A stretch of DNA of 54,474 nt from Phenylobacterium sp. (GTDB lineage Bacteria > Pseudomonadota > Alphaproteobacteria > Caulobacterales > Caulobacteraceae). The stretch's first letter is position 1. Every line of letters starts with the position of its first letter. Position numbers and translations under genes: made by a program. This document shows positions 41,433 to 51,836 of the stretch, in pieces. The stretch is from NCBI GenBank assembly GCA_017991675.1, contig JAGOQB010000017.1, positions 1 through 54,474 of the forward strand, given 5' to 3'. Under the pieces are notes generated by a model. That model did no database searches and was not told where the DNA came from. It saw only the letters and a program-made list of their open reading frames with translations.

Positions 41433-42000
41433 GATCTGTTCGCAGGCGGTGCCCCGCAGCATTGAGACTATCCGCTGGATGGCGCTCAATGTGCGGGATG
41501 CGCTGGGCTACAAAGAGGTGGCCCAAATCCGAACCACGGAAATGCTGGAGTTTGCGCTCCCTCGAATTCTTCCGGAGTTCGTCTACGACGTGAAGACCGG
41601 GGCCAAGATGGGGGCGAACGAAGGACTCGCTAGCCCGGATCGTGACTACATCGCGATCCGGGAGGACGTATGGGCAGGCGCGCGACGCGGAAACGGACGA
41701 GACGCCTTCACTCTGGCCCATGAACTTGGACACCTAATCCTGCATCAAAGCGAGAACTTGGTGCAGCGGCGAGGCAAAGGAGAGCCCGCGATCTTTTGTC
41801 AGCCCGAGTGGCAGGCCGACACGTTTGCCGCCGAGCTACTGATGGATGTTCGAAAAATTCGCCCGATCGACACGCCGCATTCGATCTCGCGCCGATTTGG
41901 AGTGTCCAAAGCGTGTGCGGAACGCCGGCTGCGGACCCTGCGTCGGATGGAGGCGCACATAACAAACGAGCCAGGGAGGAGATTCCGCCCCAGCTCGTAA
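41425..42000 (+). CDS. ImmA/IrrE-family zinc metallopeptidase
   Basis: A 191-residue protein with the zinc motif LAHELGHLILH (HExxH) near residue 95 and a distal acidic ligand region PEWQADTFAAELLMD (Glu/Asp in the WQAD-FAAELL motif). It then has a C-terminal HTH-like part (SISRRFGVSKACAERRLRTLRRM). The start is TTG at 41425, with GGAGG 8 nt upstream, inside the XRE gene. By family knowledge it would cleave the partner XRE repressor on a signal. The composition suggests acquisition by transfer. Confidence 0.87.
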   Translation: MSEICSQAVPRSIETIRWMALNVRDALGYKEVAQIRTTEMLEFALPRILPEFVYDVKTGAKMGANEGLASPDRDYIAIREDVWAGARRGNGRDAFTLAHELGHLILHQSENLVQRRGKGEPAIFCQPEWQADTFAAELLMDVRKIRPIDTPHSISRRFGVSKACAERRLRTLRRMEAHITNEPGRRFRPSS

Positions 42001-42035
42001 GCCAGATCCTAAACCGTCGGGAACGGACGCACCTG

Positions 42036-42116
42036 ATGGCGCGACGCTCGAAAGTGAGAACCTGTGGTGTGAACAATCACAAGGATAAGCCCACTTCCGA
42101 GTTTCGCAAGGATTAA
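42036..42116 (+). CDS. Very short open frame (26 aa), doubtful
   Basis: An ATG-started frame MARRSKVRTCGVNNHKDKPT (continuing to a TAA at 42114-42116) lies between the ImmA gene and the 44-codon gene. It has no good ribosome binding site and no known relative. It is listed because it is basic and sits within the accessory patch, but it may be non-coding. Confidence 0.2.
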   Translation: MARRSKVRTCGVNNHKDKPTSEFRKD

Positions 42117-42142
42117 CACTGCGTCCAGAAAGCGAAACTACC

Positions 42143-42277
42143 ATGGGCACCAAGCCCCAAAACCCGGTGCCGCGAAACGGCATCATCTTCCGCCGCTACC
42201 GCAAAGTACGGGGAGGACGCATCTTGGATGCGCACGACTATGGCTACGAAGCGTGGCCGATCCCGATCCGTAAGTAG
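42143..42277 (+). CDS. Small basic protein (44 aa), probably genuine
   Basis: MGTKPQNPVPRNGIIFRRYR is followed by a lysine/arginine/glycine stretch and ends DAHDYGYEAWPIPIRK. The pattern (basic, aromatic, closing WPIPIR) looks like a small conserved alphaproteobacterial protein, and it fills the space before a hairpin. Only a weak AGAAAG is present upstream. The function is unknown; nucleic-acid binding is possible given the charge. Confidence 0.6.
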   Translation: MGTKPQNPVPRNGIIFRRYRKVRGGRILDAHDYGYEAWPIPIRK

Positions 42278-42282
42278 GATCA

Positions 42283-42313
42283 GAGCAGCCGCCCCCTCGG
42301 GCGGCGGCTGCTC
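42283..42313 (+). terminator. Hairpin terminator after the 44-aa gene
   Basis: An 11-bp perfect stem (42283-42293 with 42303-42313) starts 5 nt after the TAG. It is followed by CCCCTTA rather than a T-run, so termination may be partial. Confidence 0.6.
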
Positions 42314-42410
42314 CCCCTTACCAGCGCCGACCCTGTCGCCTCAGCCGCTGCAGCACAACTTCAGTGAGCTGCCGCAGCCAATCGGGGTGGTCGCGCGGTT
42401 ATAGTGAAGC

Positions 42411-45074
<2,664 letters not shown>

Positions 45075-45075
45075 T

Positions 45076-45200
45076 GATCAAACCGCTCATCCCCGCGAAG
45101 GCGGGGACCCAAGCTGAATTAGGAATCGGCCGAAGCCAGTGGGTAGTCGAAAGCCGCTTGGGTCCCCGCCTTCGCGGGGATGAGCGGAGGAGATCAAACC
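45076..45200. repeat. Palindromic insertion element with 9-bp direct repeats between the metH parts
   Basis: A perfect 32-bp inverted repeat (45083-45114 with 45156-45187), each arm containing its own CCCCGC-gaag-GCGGGG hairpin, encloses 41 bp. The sequence GATCAAACC occurs on both sides (45076-45084 and 45192-45200), like a target-site duplication. Removing one copy with the element would leave the N-part stop TGA, then TCA, then the ATG of the C-part. It has no coding capacity and looks like a MITE or REP-type mobile repeat. The solo arm at 39623 is its relative. Confidence 0.8.
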
Positions 45201-46258
45201 AACTCGAACGGTTCCAGGCCGGCCAGCCGCATCGCCTTGGGCCGCTCGGGCGGCTGGCGCGGCGTCAGGCCGGCGACGGCTTCCGCGACGTGCTTGATGT
45301 GATCGGGCGTCGTGCCGCAGCAGCCGCCGAGGATGTTGACCAGGCCCTGCTCGGCCCACTCGTGCAGCTGATGGCCGGTCTGGTGCGGCTGCTCGTCGTA
45401 CTCGCCCATGGCGTTGGGCAGGCCGGCGTTCGGATAGGCCGAGACCAGGGTGTCGGCGACCCGCGCCAGCTCGGCGATGTGCGGCCGCATCAGGTCCGCC
45501 CCCAGCGCGCAGTTGAGGCCGATGGCGAACGGCTTGGCATGCTTGACCGAGTTCCAGAACGCCTCGACCGTCTGGCCCGACAGCGTGCGGCCCGAGCGGT
45601 CGGTGATGGTGCCGGAGATCCAGATCGGCAGCGGCTCGTAGCCCTCGTCCTCGAGGTCGAGGATCGCCTTGATCGCGGCCTTGCAGTTGAGCGTGTCGGT
45701 GATGGTCTCGATCAGGTACATGTCCACGCCGCCGTCGTGCAGCGCGATCATCTGCTGGCGATATCCCTGGTAGACCTCCTCGAAGGTCACCAGGCGCGCC
45801 CCCGGATCGTTCACGTCCGACGACATCGACAGCATCTTCGGCAGCGGACCGATCGAGCCGGCGACGAAGCGCGGCTTGTGCGGCTCCTTGGCGGTCCAGG
45901 CGTCGGCGCGTTCGCGGGCGATCTTCGCGCCCAGGAAGTTGATGTCGTAGACCGCCTCGCCGCAGTCGTACTCGGCCTGACCGATGAGCGTCGCCGAGAA
46001 GGTGTTGGTCTCGGAGATGTCGGCGCCGGCGGCGTAATACTGGTCGTGCAGGTCGCCGATGATGTCGGGCCGGGTGATGCACAGCAGGTCGTTGTTGCCC
46101 TTGAGCTCCAGCTTGTGCCCGGCGAAGCGCTCGCCGCGATAGTCGGCCTCGGCCAGGCCGCGCTTCTGGATCATCACCCCCCACGAGCCGTCGAGGATGA
46201 GGATGCGCTCCTTGGCGATCTGCTTGAGCGCGGCGATACGGTCCTGACGTGCGGTCAT
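45194..46258 (-). CDS. metH: Methionine synthase N-terminal part (homocysteine S-methyltransferase domain)
   Basis: A 354-residue TIM barrel that binds homocysteine through zinc. ILILDGSWGVMIQK opens it. The zinc cysteines are visible as Cys in GLNCALGAD and the pair in LGGCCGTTPDHIKHV. It supplies the homocysteine module to the C-terminal MetH protein encoded next; a split metH of this kind is usual in Caulobacterales. Its ATG overlaps the stop of the metallo-beta-lactamase gene (ATGA), so they are translated together. Confidence 0.95.
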   Translation of the reverse strand: MTARQDRIAALKQIAKERILILDGSWGVMIQKRGLAEADYRGERFAGHKLELKGNNDLLCITRPDIIGDLHDQYYAAGADISETNTFSATLIGQAEYDCGEAVYDINFLGAKIARERADAWTAKEPHKPRFVAGSIGPLPKMLSMSSDVNDPGARLVTFEEVYQGYRQQMIALHDGGVDMYLIETITDTLNCKAAIKAILDLEDEGYEPLPIWISGTITDRSGRTLSGQTVEAFWNSVKHAKPFAIGLNCALGADLMRPHIAELARVADTLVSAYPNAGLPNAMGEYDEQPHQTGHQLHEWAEQGLVNILGGCCGTTPDHIKHVAEAVAGLTPRQPPERPKAMRLAGLEPFELV

Positions 46259-47103
46259 CGGGCAGCCTCCTGCTGCTTGGCGAGATCTGCGCGGAACGCC
46301 GCTTCGGACGCCGCGACGGTGCGCTGCAGTTCGCCGGGGTCGACGAACGGGTTCGGCCCTCCGGCCGCCAGTTTGGCGCGCTTGGCGCTCAGGCCGAACT
46401 GCTCGGCGTGCGGGGCCAGGAAGACGTCGGCCTGCAGGGTCTTCAGCTTGGCGAAGGTGGCCTCATAGTCGGCGACGATGCCCGGGTACTGCGGCCCCTT
46501 GGTCTTCGACACCAGCCGGTTGGCCGCCACCGAGGTCGAGCAGTAGAGCAGCGCCTGGCGCTCGGCGCCGTCAATCTTCACCGGGAAGGTCCAGGTGGTG
46601 CAGCCGCCCGAATGGCCGGGCGTCAGGTGCGCGGTCAGCACGATGCTCCCCAGCCGGACCTGCTCGCCGTCCTTGAGCACGTGGTCGACTCTCACCGGGG
46701 CGAAGTCGAACGCCTTGACGTCTTCGGAGCCGACATAGGTCCCGGTCTCCAGCGCCTGGCGGTCGCCCGCCGCAGCGTAGAGCTTGGCGCCGGTGTCCGC
46801 CTTCAGCTCGGCCAGGCCGCCGGCGTGGTCGAAGTGGGCGTGGGTGTTCAGCAGCACCTTCACGTCGCCAGGCTTGAAGCCGAGCTTCTCGATATTGGCC
46901 TCGATCATCTTGGCGCTGGTCGGCATCGCGCCGTCGATCAGCACGTGACCTTGGGGCGAGGTCAGCAGGTAGGCTCCCAGACCTGCCGTGCCGACATAGT
47001 AGAGGTTGTCCCCGATCCGGAACGGCTCATGGGGCGCGGTCCAGTTAGCCGGGCCCTGCGCCAGCGCCGCCCCGCCGATCAGGCTGACGGCCAAGCCTAT
47101 CAC
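46255..47103 (-). CDS. Subclass B3 metallo-beta-lactamase-like hydrolase (CAU-1 type)
   Basis: A 282-residue periplasmic enzyme with a short signal (MIGLAVSLIGGAALA before QGPANW). Zinc ligands of subclass B3 are present: NTHAHFDHAGG (H-x-H-x-D-H), LTPGHSGGCTTW and LAPHAEQFGL. The N-terminus NWTAPHEPFRIGDNLYYVGTAGLGAYL resembles the Caulobacter crescentus enzyme CAU-1, known to lie in a methionine operon and to hydrolyse penicillins and carbapenems with poor affinity. The start is GTG at 47103, sharing GTGA with the metF stop. It overlaps the next gene too. True substrate and reason for the methionine context are open. Confidence 0.88.
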   Translation of the reverse strand: MIGLAVSLIGGAALAQGPANWTAPHEPFRIGDNLYYVGTAGLGAYLLTSPQGHVLIDGAMPTSAKMIEANIEKLGFKPGDVKVLLNTHAHFDHAGGLAELKADTGAKLYAAAGDRQALETGTYVGSEDVKAFDFAPVRVDHVLKDGEQVRLGSIVLTAHLTPGHSGGCTTWTFPVKIDGAERQALLYCSTSVAANRLVSKTKGPQYPGIVADYEATFAKLKTLQADVFLAPHAEQFGLSAKRAKLAAGGPNPFVDPGELQRTVAASEAAFRADLAKQQEAAR

Positions 47104-48023
47104 GCCGCCACCTCGACCGGCGTCTCGCGCACGCCCAGCACCCGGCAGATCGCATAGACCAGGTCCGCGCGGTTCAGCGTGTAGAAGTGGAAGTCGGAAT
47201 AGCCTTCCTCCGCCAACCGCACGCACATCTCCGAAGCGACAGAGGCGGCGATCAGCTTGCGGGTCTCCGGGTCCTTGTCGAGCCCTTCGAACAGGTTGCC
47301 CAGCCACGCCGGCAGCGGGATGCCGACCGGCCCGGCCATCTTCTTCAGGCCCTTGTAGTTCGACACGGGCATGATCCCCGGCGAGACCGGAATGTCCACG
47401 CCCGCCTTGCGCAGCTTGTCCATGAAGAACAGGTAGGCGTCGATGTCGTAGAAGAACTGGGTGATGGCGCGGGTGGCGCCGGCGTCGATCTTGGCCTTCA
47501 GCACGTCGATGTCGTGGTCGATCGACGGGCTTTCCGGGTGGATCTGCGGATAGAGACTGACGCTGACCTCGAACGGCGCCACCGCCTTGATGCCGGCGGT
47601 CAGCTCGGTGGCGTTCAGATAGCCGTCGGCGCGGGGCGCGTAGACCCCGCCGATGTTGCCCGGCGGGTCGCCGCGCAGGGCGACGATGTGGCGGATGCCG
47701 GCGTCCCAATAGGCCTGCACGACCTCGTCGACCTCGGCGCGCGAGGCTTCGACGCAAGTCAGGTGAGCGGCAGGTTTAAGGGTCGTCTCCTTCAGCATCC
47801 TGACGACCGTGCGGTGCGTGCGATCGCGGGTGGAGCCGCCGGCGCCGTAGGTCACCGAGACGAAGGACGGGTTCAACGGCTCGAGCCGGCGGATCGCCTC
47901 CCACAGGCTGACCTCGGCCTCAGGGGTCTTGGGGGGCGAAAACTCGAACGACACGGACGGGCGACGCGCGTTTCCAGCGGCGGCGCGGGCGACGGGTCCG
48001 AGCGCGGTTTCATGAGGGCTCAT
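47100..48023 (-). CDS. metF: Methylenetetrahydrofolate reductase
   Basis: A 307-residue flavin TIM barrel producing methyl-THF for MetH. Motifs are SFEFSPPKTPEAE (catalytic Glu), FVSVTYGAGGSTRDRT, HLTCVEAS, ALRGDPPG, ITQFFYD and the closing GEDFHFYTLN-like segment YSDFHFYTLNRADL. The length is typical of bacterial MetF. AAAGGAG precedes the ATG, which also shares ATGA with the sahR stop. It is part of the coupled operon 48991 to 42411. Confidence 0.96.
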   Translation of the reverse strand: MSPHETALGPVARAAAGNARRPSVSFEFSPPKTPEAEVSLWEAIRRLEPLNPSFVSVTYGAGGSTRDRTHRTVVRMLKETTLKPAAHLTCVEASRAEVDEVVQAYWDAGIRHIVALRGDPPGNIGGVYAPRADGYLNATELTAGIKAVAPFEVSVSLYPQIHPESPSIDHDIDVLKAKIDAGATRAITQFFYDIDAYLFFMDKLRKAGVDIPVSPGIMPVSNYKGLKKMAGPVGIPLPAWLGNLFEGLDKDPETRKLIAASVASEMCVRLAEEGYSDFHFYTLNRADLVYAICRVLGVRETPVEVAA

Positions 48024-48991
48024 GCGGCGCTCCTTTGCGGCAAGCGGGCGCGCTCGGCGACCCAGATTTTCACGGTGAGCCCCTCGGCCCGGGCGGGCGG
48101 CAGCGCGGTCACGCGGACGTCGGAGAGTCCTGCATCTTCCAGCCAGCGGGCCATTTCCGGCTCTGCGAAGCCGAGACGCCGATGCTGGTGCTGCTCGCGC
48201 AGGAACTCGAGGGTGTGAGGGGCGAAATCAATGATCAGCAGCCGGCCGCCCTCGGCGACCAGGCGCGCGGCCTCGCGCACCGCGGCGGCGGGATCGGCCA
48301 GGTAGTGCAGCACCTGATGGACGACGACCAGATCGGCGCTTTGGCCTGGCAGGCGGGTGCCGAAGATATCTCCGTGACGCAGCTCGAAGCCTTCGAGGCC
48401 CGCCTCGGCGACATGATTGCGCGCGATGTTGAGCATCTGCTGGGAGAGATCGAGGCCGATCGCCGCCTCGGCGTGCGGCCCGAGCAAGGTCAGCATTCGG
48501 CCCGTGCCCGAGCCAAGATCGACCAGACGCTTGAACGGACCAGGTCCGACAGCCTTGATGATCGCCGTCTCGACGGCGCTTTCGGAAACGTAGAGCGAGC
48601 GGATTTCGTCCCAGCGCGCAGCGTTGCGCGCGAAGTACTCGCCGGCTTCGGCCGAGCGTTCGCCGCGCACGGCCTGCAAGCGCTCGGCGTCACGAACCAC
48701 GACCTCGTCGGTCAGATCGATGAGGCCAAGCGCCTGGTCGGTCAGGTGACGGGCATCGCCGGAGGTGACCAGTCGGTAGAACACCCAGGCGCCGTCGGGA
48801 AATCGTTCGACGAGGCCCGCCTCGGCCAGCAGCTTCAGGTGACGCGAGACCCGCGGCTGGCTCTGATCCAGCACCCGGCAAAGCTCCAGGACCGCCAGTT
48901 CCTCGGTCGCCAGCAGCGCAAGGATCCGCAAGCGCGTCGGTTCGCCCGCCGCGCGCAAGATTTCCACCGCCTGACTCGTGGAGAGCGTCAT
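48020..48991 (-). CDS. sahR: ArsR-family repressor fused to SAM-dependent methyltransferase domain (SahR-like)
   Basis: 323 residues. Residues about 1-90 are a winged HTH: LRAAGEPTRLRILALLATEEL and SQPRVSRHLKLLAEAGLVERF. Residues about 110-310 are a class I methyltransferase fold with the SAM loop LVDLGSGTGRML, GLDLSQQML and VHQVLHYLADP. Proteins of this build in Proteobacteria are SahR regulators of the methionine cycle that sense S-adenosylhomocysteine; here it is first in a metF/metH operon. The ATG at 48991 is chosen over GTG at 48997 by homology. No ribosome site exists, consistent with a leaderless message. Confidence 0.88.
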   Translation of the reverse strand: MTLSTSQAVEILRAAGEPTRLRILALLATEELAVLELCRVLDQSQPRVSRHLKLLAEAGLVERFPDGAWVFYRLVTSGDARHLTDQALGLIDLTDEVVVRDAERLQAVRGERSAEAGEYFARNAARWDEIRSLYVSESAVETAIIKAVGPGPFKRLVDLGSGTGRMLTLLGPHAEAAIGLDLSQQMLNIARNHVAEAGLEGFELRHGDIFGTRLPGQSADLVVVHQVLHYLADPAAAVREAARLVAEGGRLLIIDFAPHTLEFLREQHQHRRLGFAEPEMARWLEDAGLSDVRVTALPPARAEGLTVKIWVAERARLPQRSAA

Positions 48992-48995
48992 GAGC

Positions 48996-49015
48996 ACATA
49001 AAGATATCTTTATGT
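48996..49015. promoter_or_regulatory. Perfect 20-bp palindrome, probable SahR operator
   Basis: ACATAAAGATATCTTTATGT reads the same on both strands. It begins 5 bp upstream of the sahR start codon and covers the likely -10 box. A partial extra half-site (ctttatgtc) follows at 49016-49024. The sequence is strikingly AT-rich for this genome. It fits an ArsR-type operator by which SahR controls the operon. Confidence 0.85.
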
Positions 49016-49026
49016 CTTTATGTCAA
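48998..49026 (-). promoter_or_regulatory. Promoter of the sahR-metF-metH operon
   Basis: On the minus strand TTGACA (49026-49021), a 17-nt spacer and CTTTAT (49003-48998) form -35 and -10 elements. Initiation would fall about 48990-48991, essentially at the ATG, so the transcript would be leaderless. The operator palindrome overlaps the -10 element. Confidence 0.6.
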
Positions 49027-49087
49027 GTTAAGGACGACGCCGGACCCGCTTGAGCAGCCGCTTATAGCATGCGCTGGCGGAGCGCGG

Positions 49088-50023
49088 TTAGACCGCGCTC
49101 ATCACCGGCTCCCCAGCGGTAAAGCGACGAACATTTTCGAGCGCCTGCCCGACCATTCGCGGGATGGAGTCGACCGTCCCGCCAGCGCTGTGCGGGGTCA
49201 GCACGGTGTTCGGGACATCGGCCCAGCGCGCCGCCGGCGTCGGTTCGGTCTCGAAGACGTCCAGCGCCGCGCGGCCCAGCCGCCCCTCCTTCAACGCCGC
49301 GATCAGGGCGTCTTCGTCGACGATCGAACCGCGGGCGACGTTGACCAACATGCCGCGCGCGCCGAGCGCATCGAGCACCTCGCGATCGACCGCCTTGCGG
49401 TTGGTCTCGTCCGCGCGGCAGGCGACGACCAGGATGTCGCTCGCCTGCGCCAGCGCCACCAGGCTCTCGGCTCGCGGCCAGGCCGCCTCCGGCTTCTCGC
49501 GCGGGCCCCACCACAGGATCTCCATGCCCATGGCCGCGCCGCGCACCGCCACGGCCTCGCCGATCGCGCCAAGCCCCATGACGCCGAGCTTGCGGCCACG
49601 CAGGCCGGGACGATTGCCGACCCGAGGGTCGTCTCGCCAGCCGCCGGCCCGCACCACCGCGTCGCCGGTCACGATGTTGCGCCAGCCGGCGATCAGCAGA
49701 CCGATCGCATGATCGGCCACGTCGTCGGCGTTGAGCCCCTTGGCATGGGTCACTTCAATTCCGCGGGCGCGGCACCATGGAACATCGACGCCGTCATAGC
49801 CGACGCTGACATTGGCGATGAGCCCCAGCTGCGGCAGGCTTTCCAGGAAGTCGTGGCTCAACGGAATCTCGCCGGCATGCATGATCGCCCGCACCTGCTC
49901 GGCCTGGCCCGGGGCCAGCTCCCAACGCCGGGCCACCTCGTAGCCCGCCGCCTCCAGCGCCTGTTGCACGGGCGACAGCATCTGATGGGAAATCAGGACA
50001 AGCGGCTTGGCGGCGTCGGTCAT
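49088..50023 (-). CDS. D-2-hydroxyacid dehydrogenase (glyoxylate/hydroxypyruvate reductase-like)
   Basis: A 311-residue NAD(P)-dependent enzyme. The nucleotide-binding GVMGLGAIGEAVA lies mid-chain. Catalytic residues appear as Arg in VACRADETN, Glu in LDVFETEP and His in LTPHSAGG. VGYDGVDVPWCRARGI precedes the domain hinge. By family it reduces glyoxylate, hydroxypyruvate or similar. It is co-directional with the methionine operon, about 97 nt upstream, but the sahR promoter lies between, so it is probably separate. Confidence 0.9.
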   Translation of the reverse strand: MTDAAKPLVLISHQMLSPVQQALEAAGYEVARRWELAPGQAEQVRAIMHAGEIPLSHDFLESLPQLGLIANVSVGYDGVDVPWCRARGIEVTHAKGLNADDVADHAIGLLIAGWRNIVTGDAVVRAGGWRDDPRVGNRPGLRGRKLGVMGLGAIGEAVAVRGAAMGMEILWWGPREKPEAAWPRAESLVALAQASDILVVACRADETNRKAVDREVLDALGARGMLVNVARGSIVDEDALIAALKEGRLGRAALDVFETEPTPAARWADVPNTVLTPHSAGGTVDSIPRMVGQALENVRRFTAGEPVMSAV

Positions 50024-50074
50024 GGGATTCTCCGGAAACGTGACGTCCTATAGCCAGGGCGCAGGGAGGCCGTC

Positions 50075-50587
50075 ATGCGTCGCGTGGTGATCCTTGGCAA
50101 TTCCGGCAGCGGCAAGTCGCGGTTGGCCCGCGCGCTCGGCGTCCGGCTAGGACTTCCGATCGTTCACCTCGACCCTCTCTACTACGGCCCTGGCTGGGCG
50201 CATGGCGACGCCGGAGTCTTCCGCCGACGCGTGCGCGAGGCCCTGGCCGGCGAGGCCTGGATCGTGGACGGAGCCTTCCTGGCGCTGGTCGGCGACCTCA
50301 CCCTGCCCCGCGCCGAGCTCGTCGTCTGGCTGCAACAGCCTCGCTGGCTGGCCTTGTCGCGCGCACTGGGCCGCTGCCTGGACCCACGCGCCGCCGGACG
50401 CGCCGACCTGCCCGCCGGCTGTCGCGACACGCCCAGCCGCGAAATGCTGGCCGACATCTGGACCTATGAGACCCACGCCCGGCCGGACACGGAACGCCGC
50501 CTGGCCGACCTGGCTCCCGGCGTCCCGCTCCGCAGGCTCCAGGGGGATCGGGCGATTACGGCCTTCGTGACGGAGATCACGCCGTGA
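50075..50587 (+). CDS. P-loop kinase-like protein (adenylate-kinase/FlaR-like)
   Basis: A 170-residue protein with the Walker A motif ILGNSGSGKSRLAR at the N-terminus, HLDPLYYGPGW, WIVDGAF and a terminal lid-like helical region. This resembles the topology-modulation (FlaR-type) and AAA_17 small kinases; the substrate is unknown. AGGGAGG precedes the ATG. Its stop overlaps the GTG start of the MFS transporter. Confidence 0.8.
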   Translation: MRRVVILGNSGSGKSRLARALGVRLGLPIVHLDPLYYGPGWAHGDAGVFRRRVREALAGEAWIVDGAFLALVGDLTLPRAELVVWLQQPRWLALSRALGRCLDPRAAGRADLPAGCRDTPSREMLADIWTYETHARPDTERRLADLAPGVPLRRLQGDRAITAFVTEITP

Positions 50588-51801
50588 ACACCGATTTCCA
50601 CAGGCTCTGGGCGGCGCAGGCGGTTTCGGCCTTCGGGGCCCGCGTCACCCGCGAGGGCCTGCCGATCATGGCGGTGATCGCCTTGGGCGCGCAGGCCGCC
50701 ACCCTAGGCTTGCTGGCCGCTGCGGCCAGCGGGGCGGCCCTGGTCGCCGCACTCGCAGCCGGACCGTTCATCGACCGCGCCCGCCGGCGGCCGGTGCTGA
50801 TCTGGATGGACCTGCTGCGCGCCGCCCTGCTCGCCTCCATTCCAATCGCCGCGCTGATGGGCGTCCTGGATCTGCCGCAGGTCTTCATCGTCGCCGCCCT
50901 GATCGCCGGCGCCAGCGCGATCTTCGAGATGGCCAGCCACGCCTATCTGCCGGCCCTGGTCGGCCGCGAGCGCCTGGTCGAGCGCAACGCCCGGCTCGCC
51001 TCGACCGATGCGACGGCCGAGGTCGGCGGCCCGGCCCTGGCCGGCCTGCTGTTCCAATGGCTGAGCGCGCCGCTCGCCGTCGCCGCCAACGCCGCGACCT
51101 ACGCCGCCTCGGCCGCCTTTCTGGCTGCGATCCGCACGCCAGAGGGCCGGCCCCGCCCAGCGCCCGCCGACAATTGGCCGAGAGAGCTTACGTCGGGGTT
51201 CCGGGCGGCCTGGTCGGAACGCCTTGTGCGCCCGCTCCTGGTCATGGAGTCGGCCCAGGGGCTGTTCGGCGGCGTGTTCAGCGCCCTTTACGTGCTGTTC
51301 GCCGTCCGCACGCTCGGCCTCTCGCCCTCGATGCTGGGCCTGGCGATCGCGGCGGGCGGCGCGGGCGCGCTGCTTGGCGCGGCCCTTGCGCCCCGGCTTG
51401 CACGCCGCCTGGGACACGGGCCGGCGATCCTGGCCGCCATGACCGGCGCGGGGCTAGCGGTGCTGATCACGCCGTTCGCGCCGGCCTCGCCCACCGCGGG
51501 CCTGGCGATGCTGGTCGCCTCCCAGTTCGCCGGCGACGCCCTGGCGGTCGCGGGCGGCGTGCTCGCCGCCAGCCTGCGCCAGTCGCTGGTTCCGCAGGCC
51601 GCTCTCGCCCGCGTCGCCGGCGCGTTCCAGGCCGGTCCAGGCGCCATGGCCGTGATCGGCGCGCTGGGCGGCGGCGCACTGGGCGGCGCCATCGGGCCGC
51701 GGGCCGCCGTGCTGATCGCCGCGCTCGGTTTCGCCCTCTTGCCGCTGATCGGAGTGCTGTCGCCGTTGCGCGATTTGCGCGAGATTGCCGCGGTCGATTG
51801 A
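50584..51801 (+). CDS. MFS efflux transporter
   Basis: A 405-residue membrane protein with about 12 hydrophobic helices. The MFS loop 2-3 signature appears as GPFIDRARRRPVLIWMDLLRA. Two halves are similar, the second around GLSPSMLGLAIAAGGAGALLGAALAPRLARRLG (shortened). It most resembles the EntS/MFS_3 exporter group. The start is GTG at 50584, inside the stop of the P-loop gene (GTGA), so the two are translationally coupled. The cargo is unknown. Confidence 0.88.
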   Translation: MNTDFHRLWAAQAVSAFGARVTREGLPIMAVIALGAQAATLGLLAAAASGAALVAALAAGPFIDRARRRPVLIWMDLLRAALLASIPIAALMGVLDLPQVFIVAALIAGASAIFEMASHAYLPALVGRERLVERNARLASTDATAEVGGPALAGLLFQWLSAPLAVAANAATYAASAAFLAAIRTPEGRPRPAPADNWPRELTSGFRAAWSERLVRPLLVMESAQGLFGGVFSALYVLFAVRTLGLSPSMLGLAIAAGGAGALLGAALAPRLARRLGHGPAILAAMTGAGLAVLITPFAPASPTAGLAMLVASQFAGDALAVAGGVLAASLRQSLVPQAALARVAGAFQAGPGAMAVIGALGGGALGGAIGPRAAVLIAALGFALLPLIGVLSPLRDLREIAAVD

Positions 51802-51836
51802 CGAGCGACCAAGCTCCACCGATCTAGAAGGGCGTC

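Noticed and set aside
45075-45193. Riboswitch (cobalamin or SAM) between the metH parts
   Set aside because: The structure is a perfect mobile-repeat palindrome with flanking direct repeats and none of the conserved riboswitch cores.
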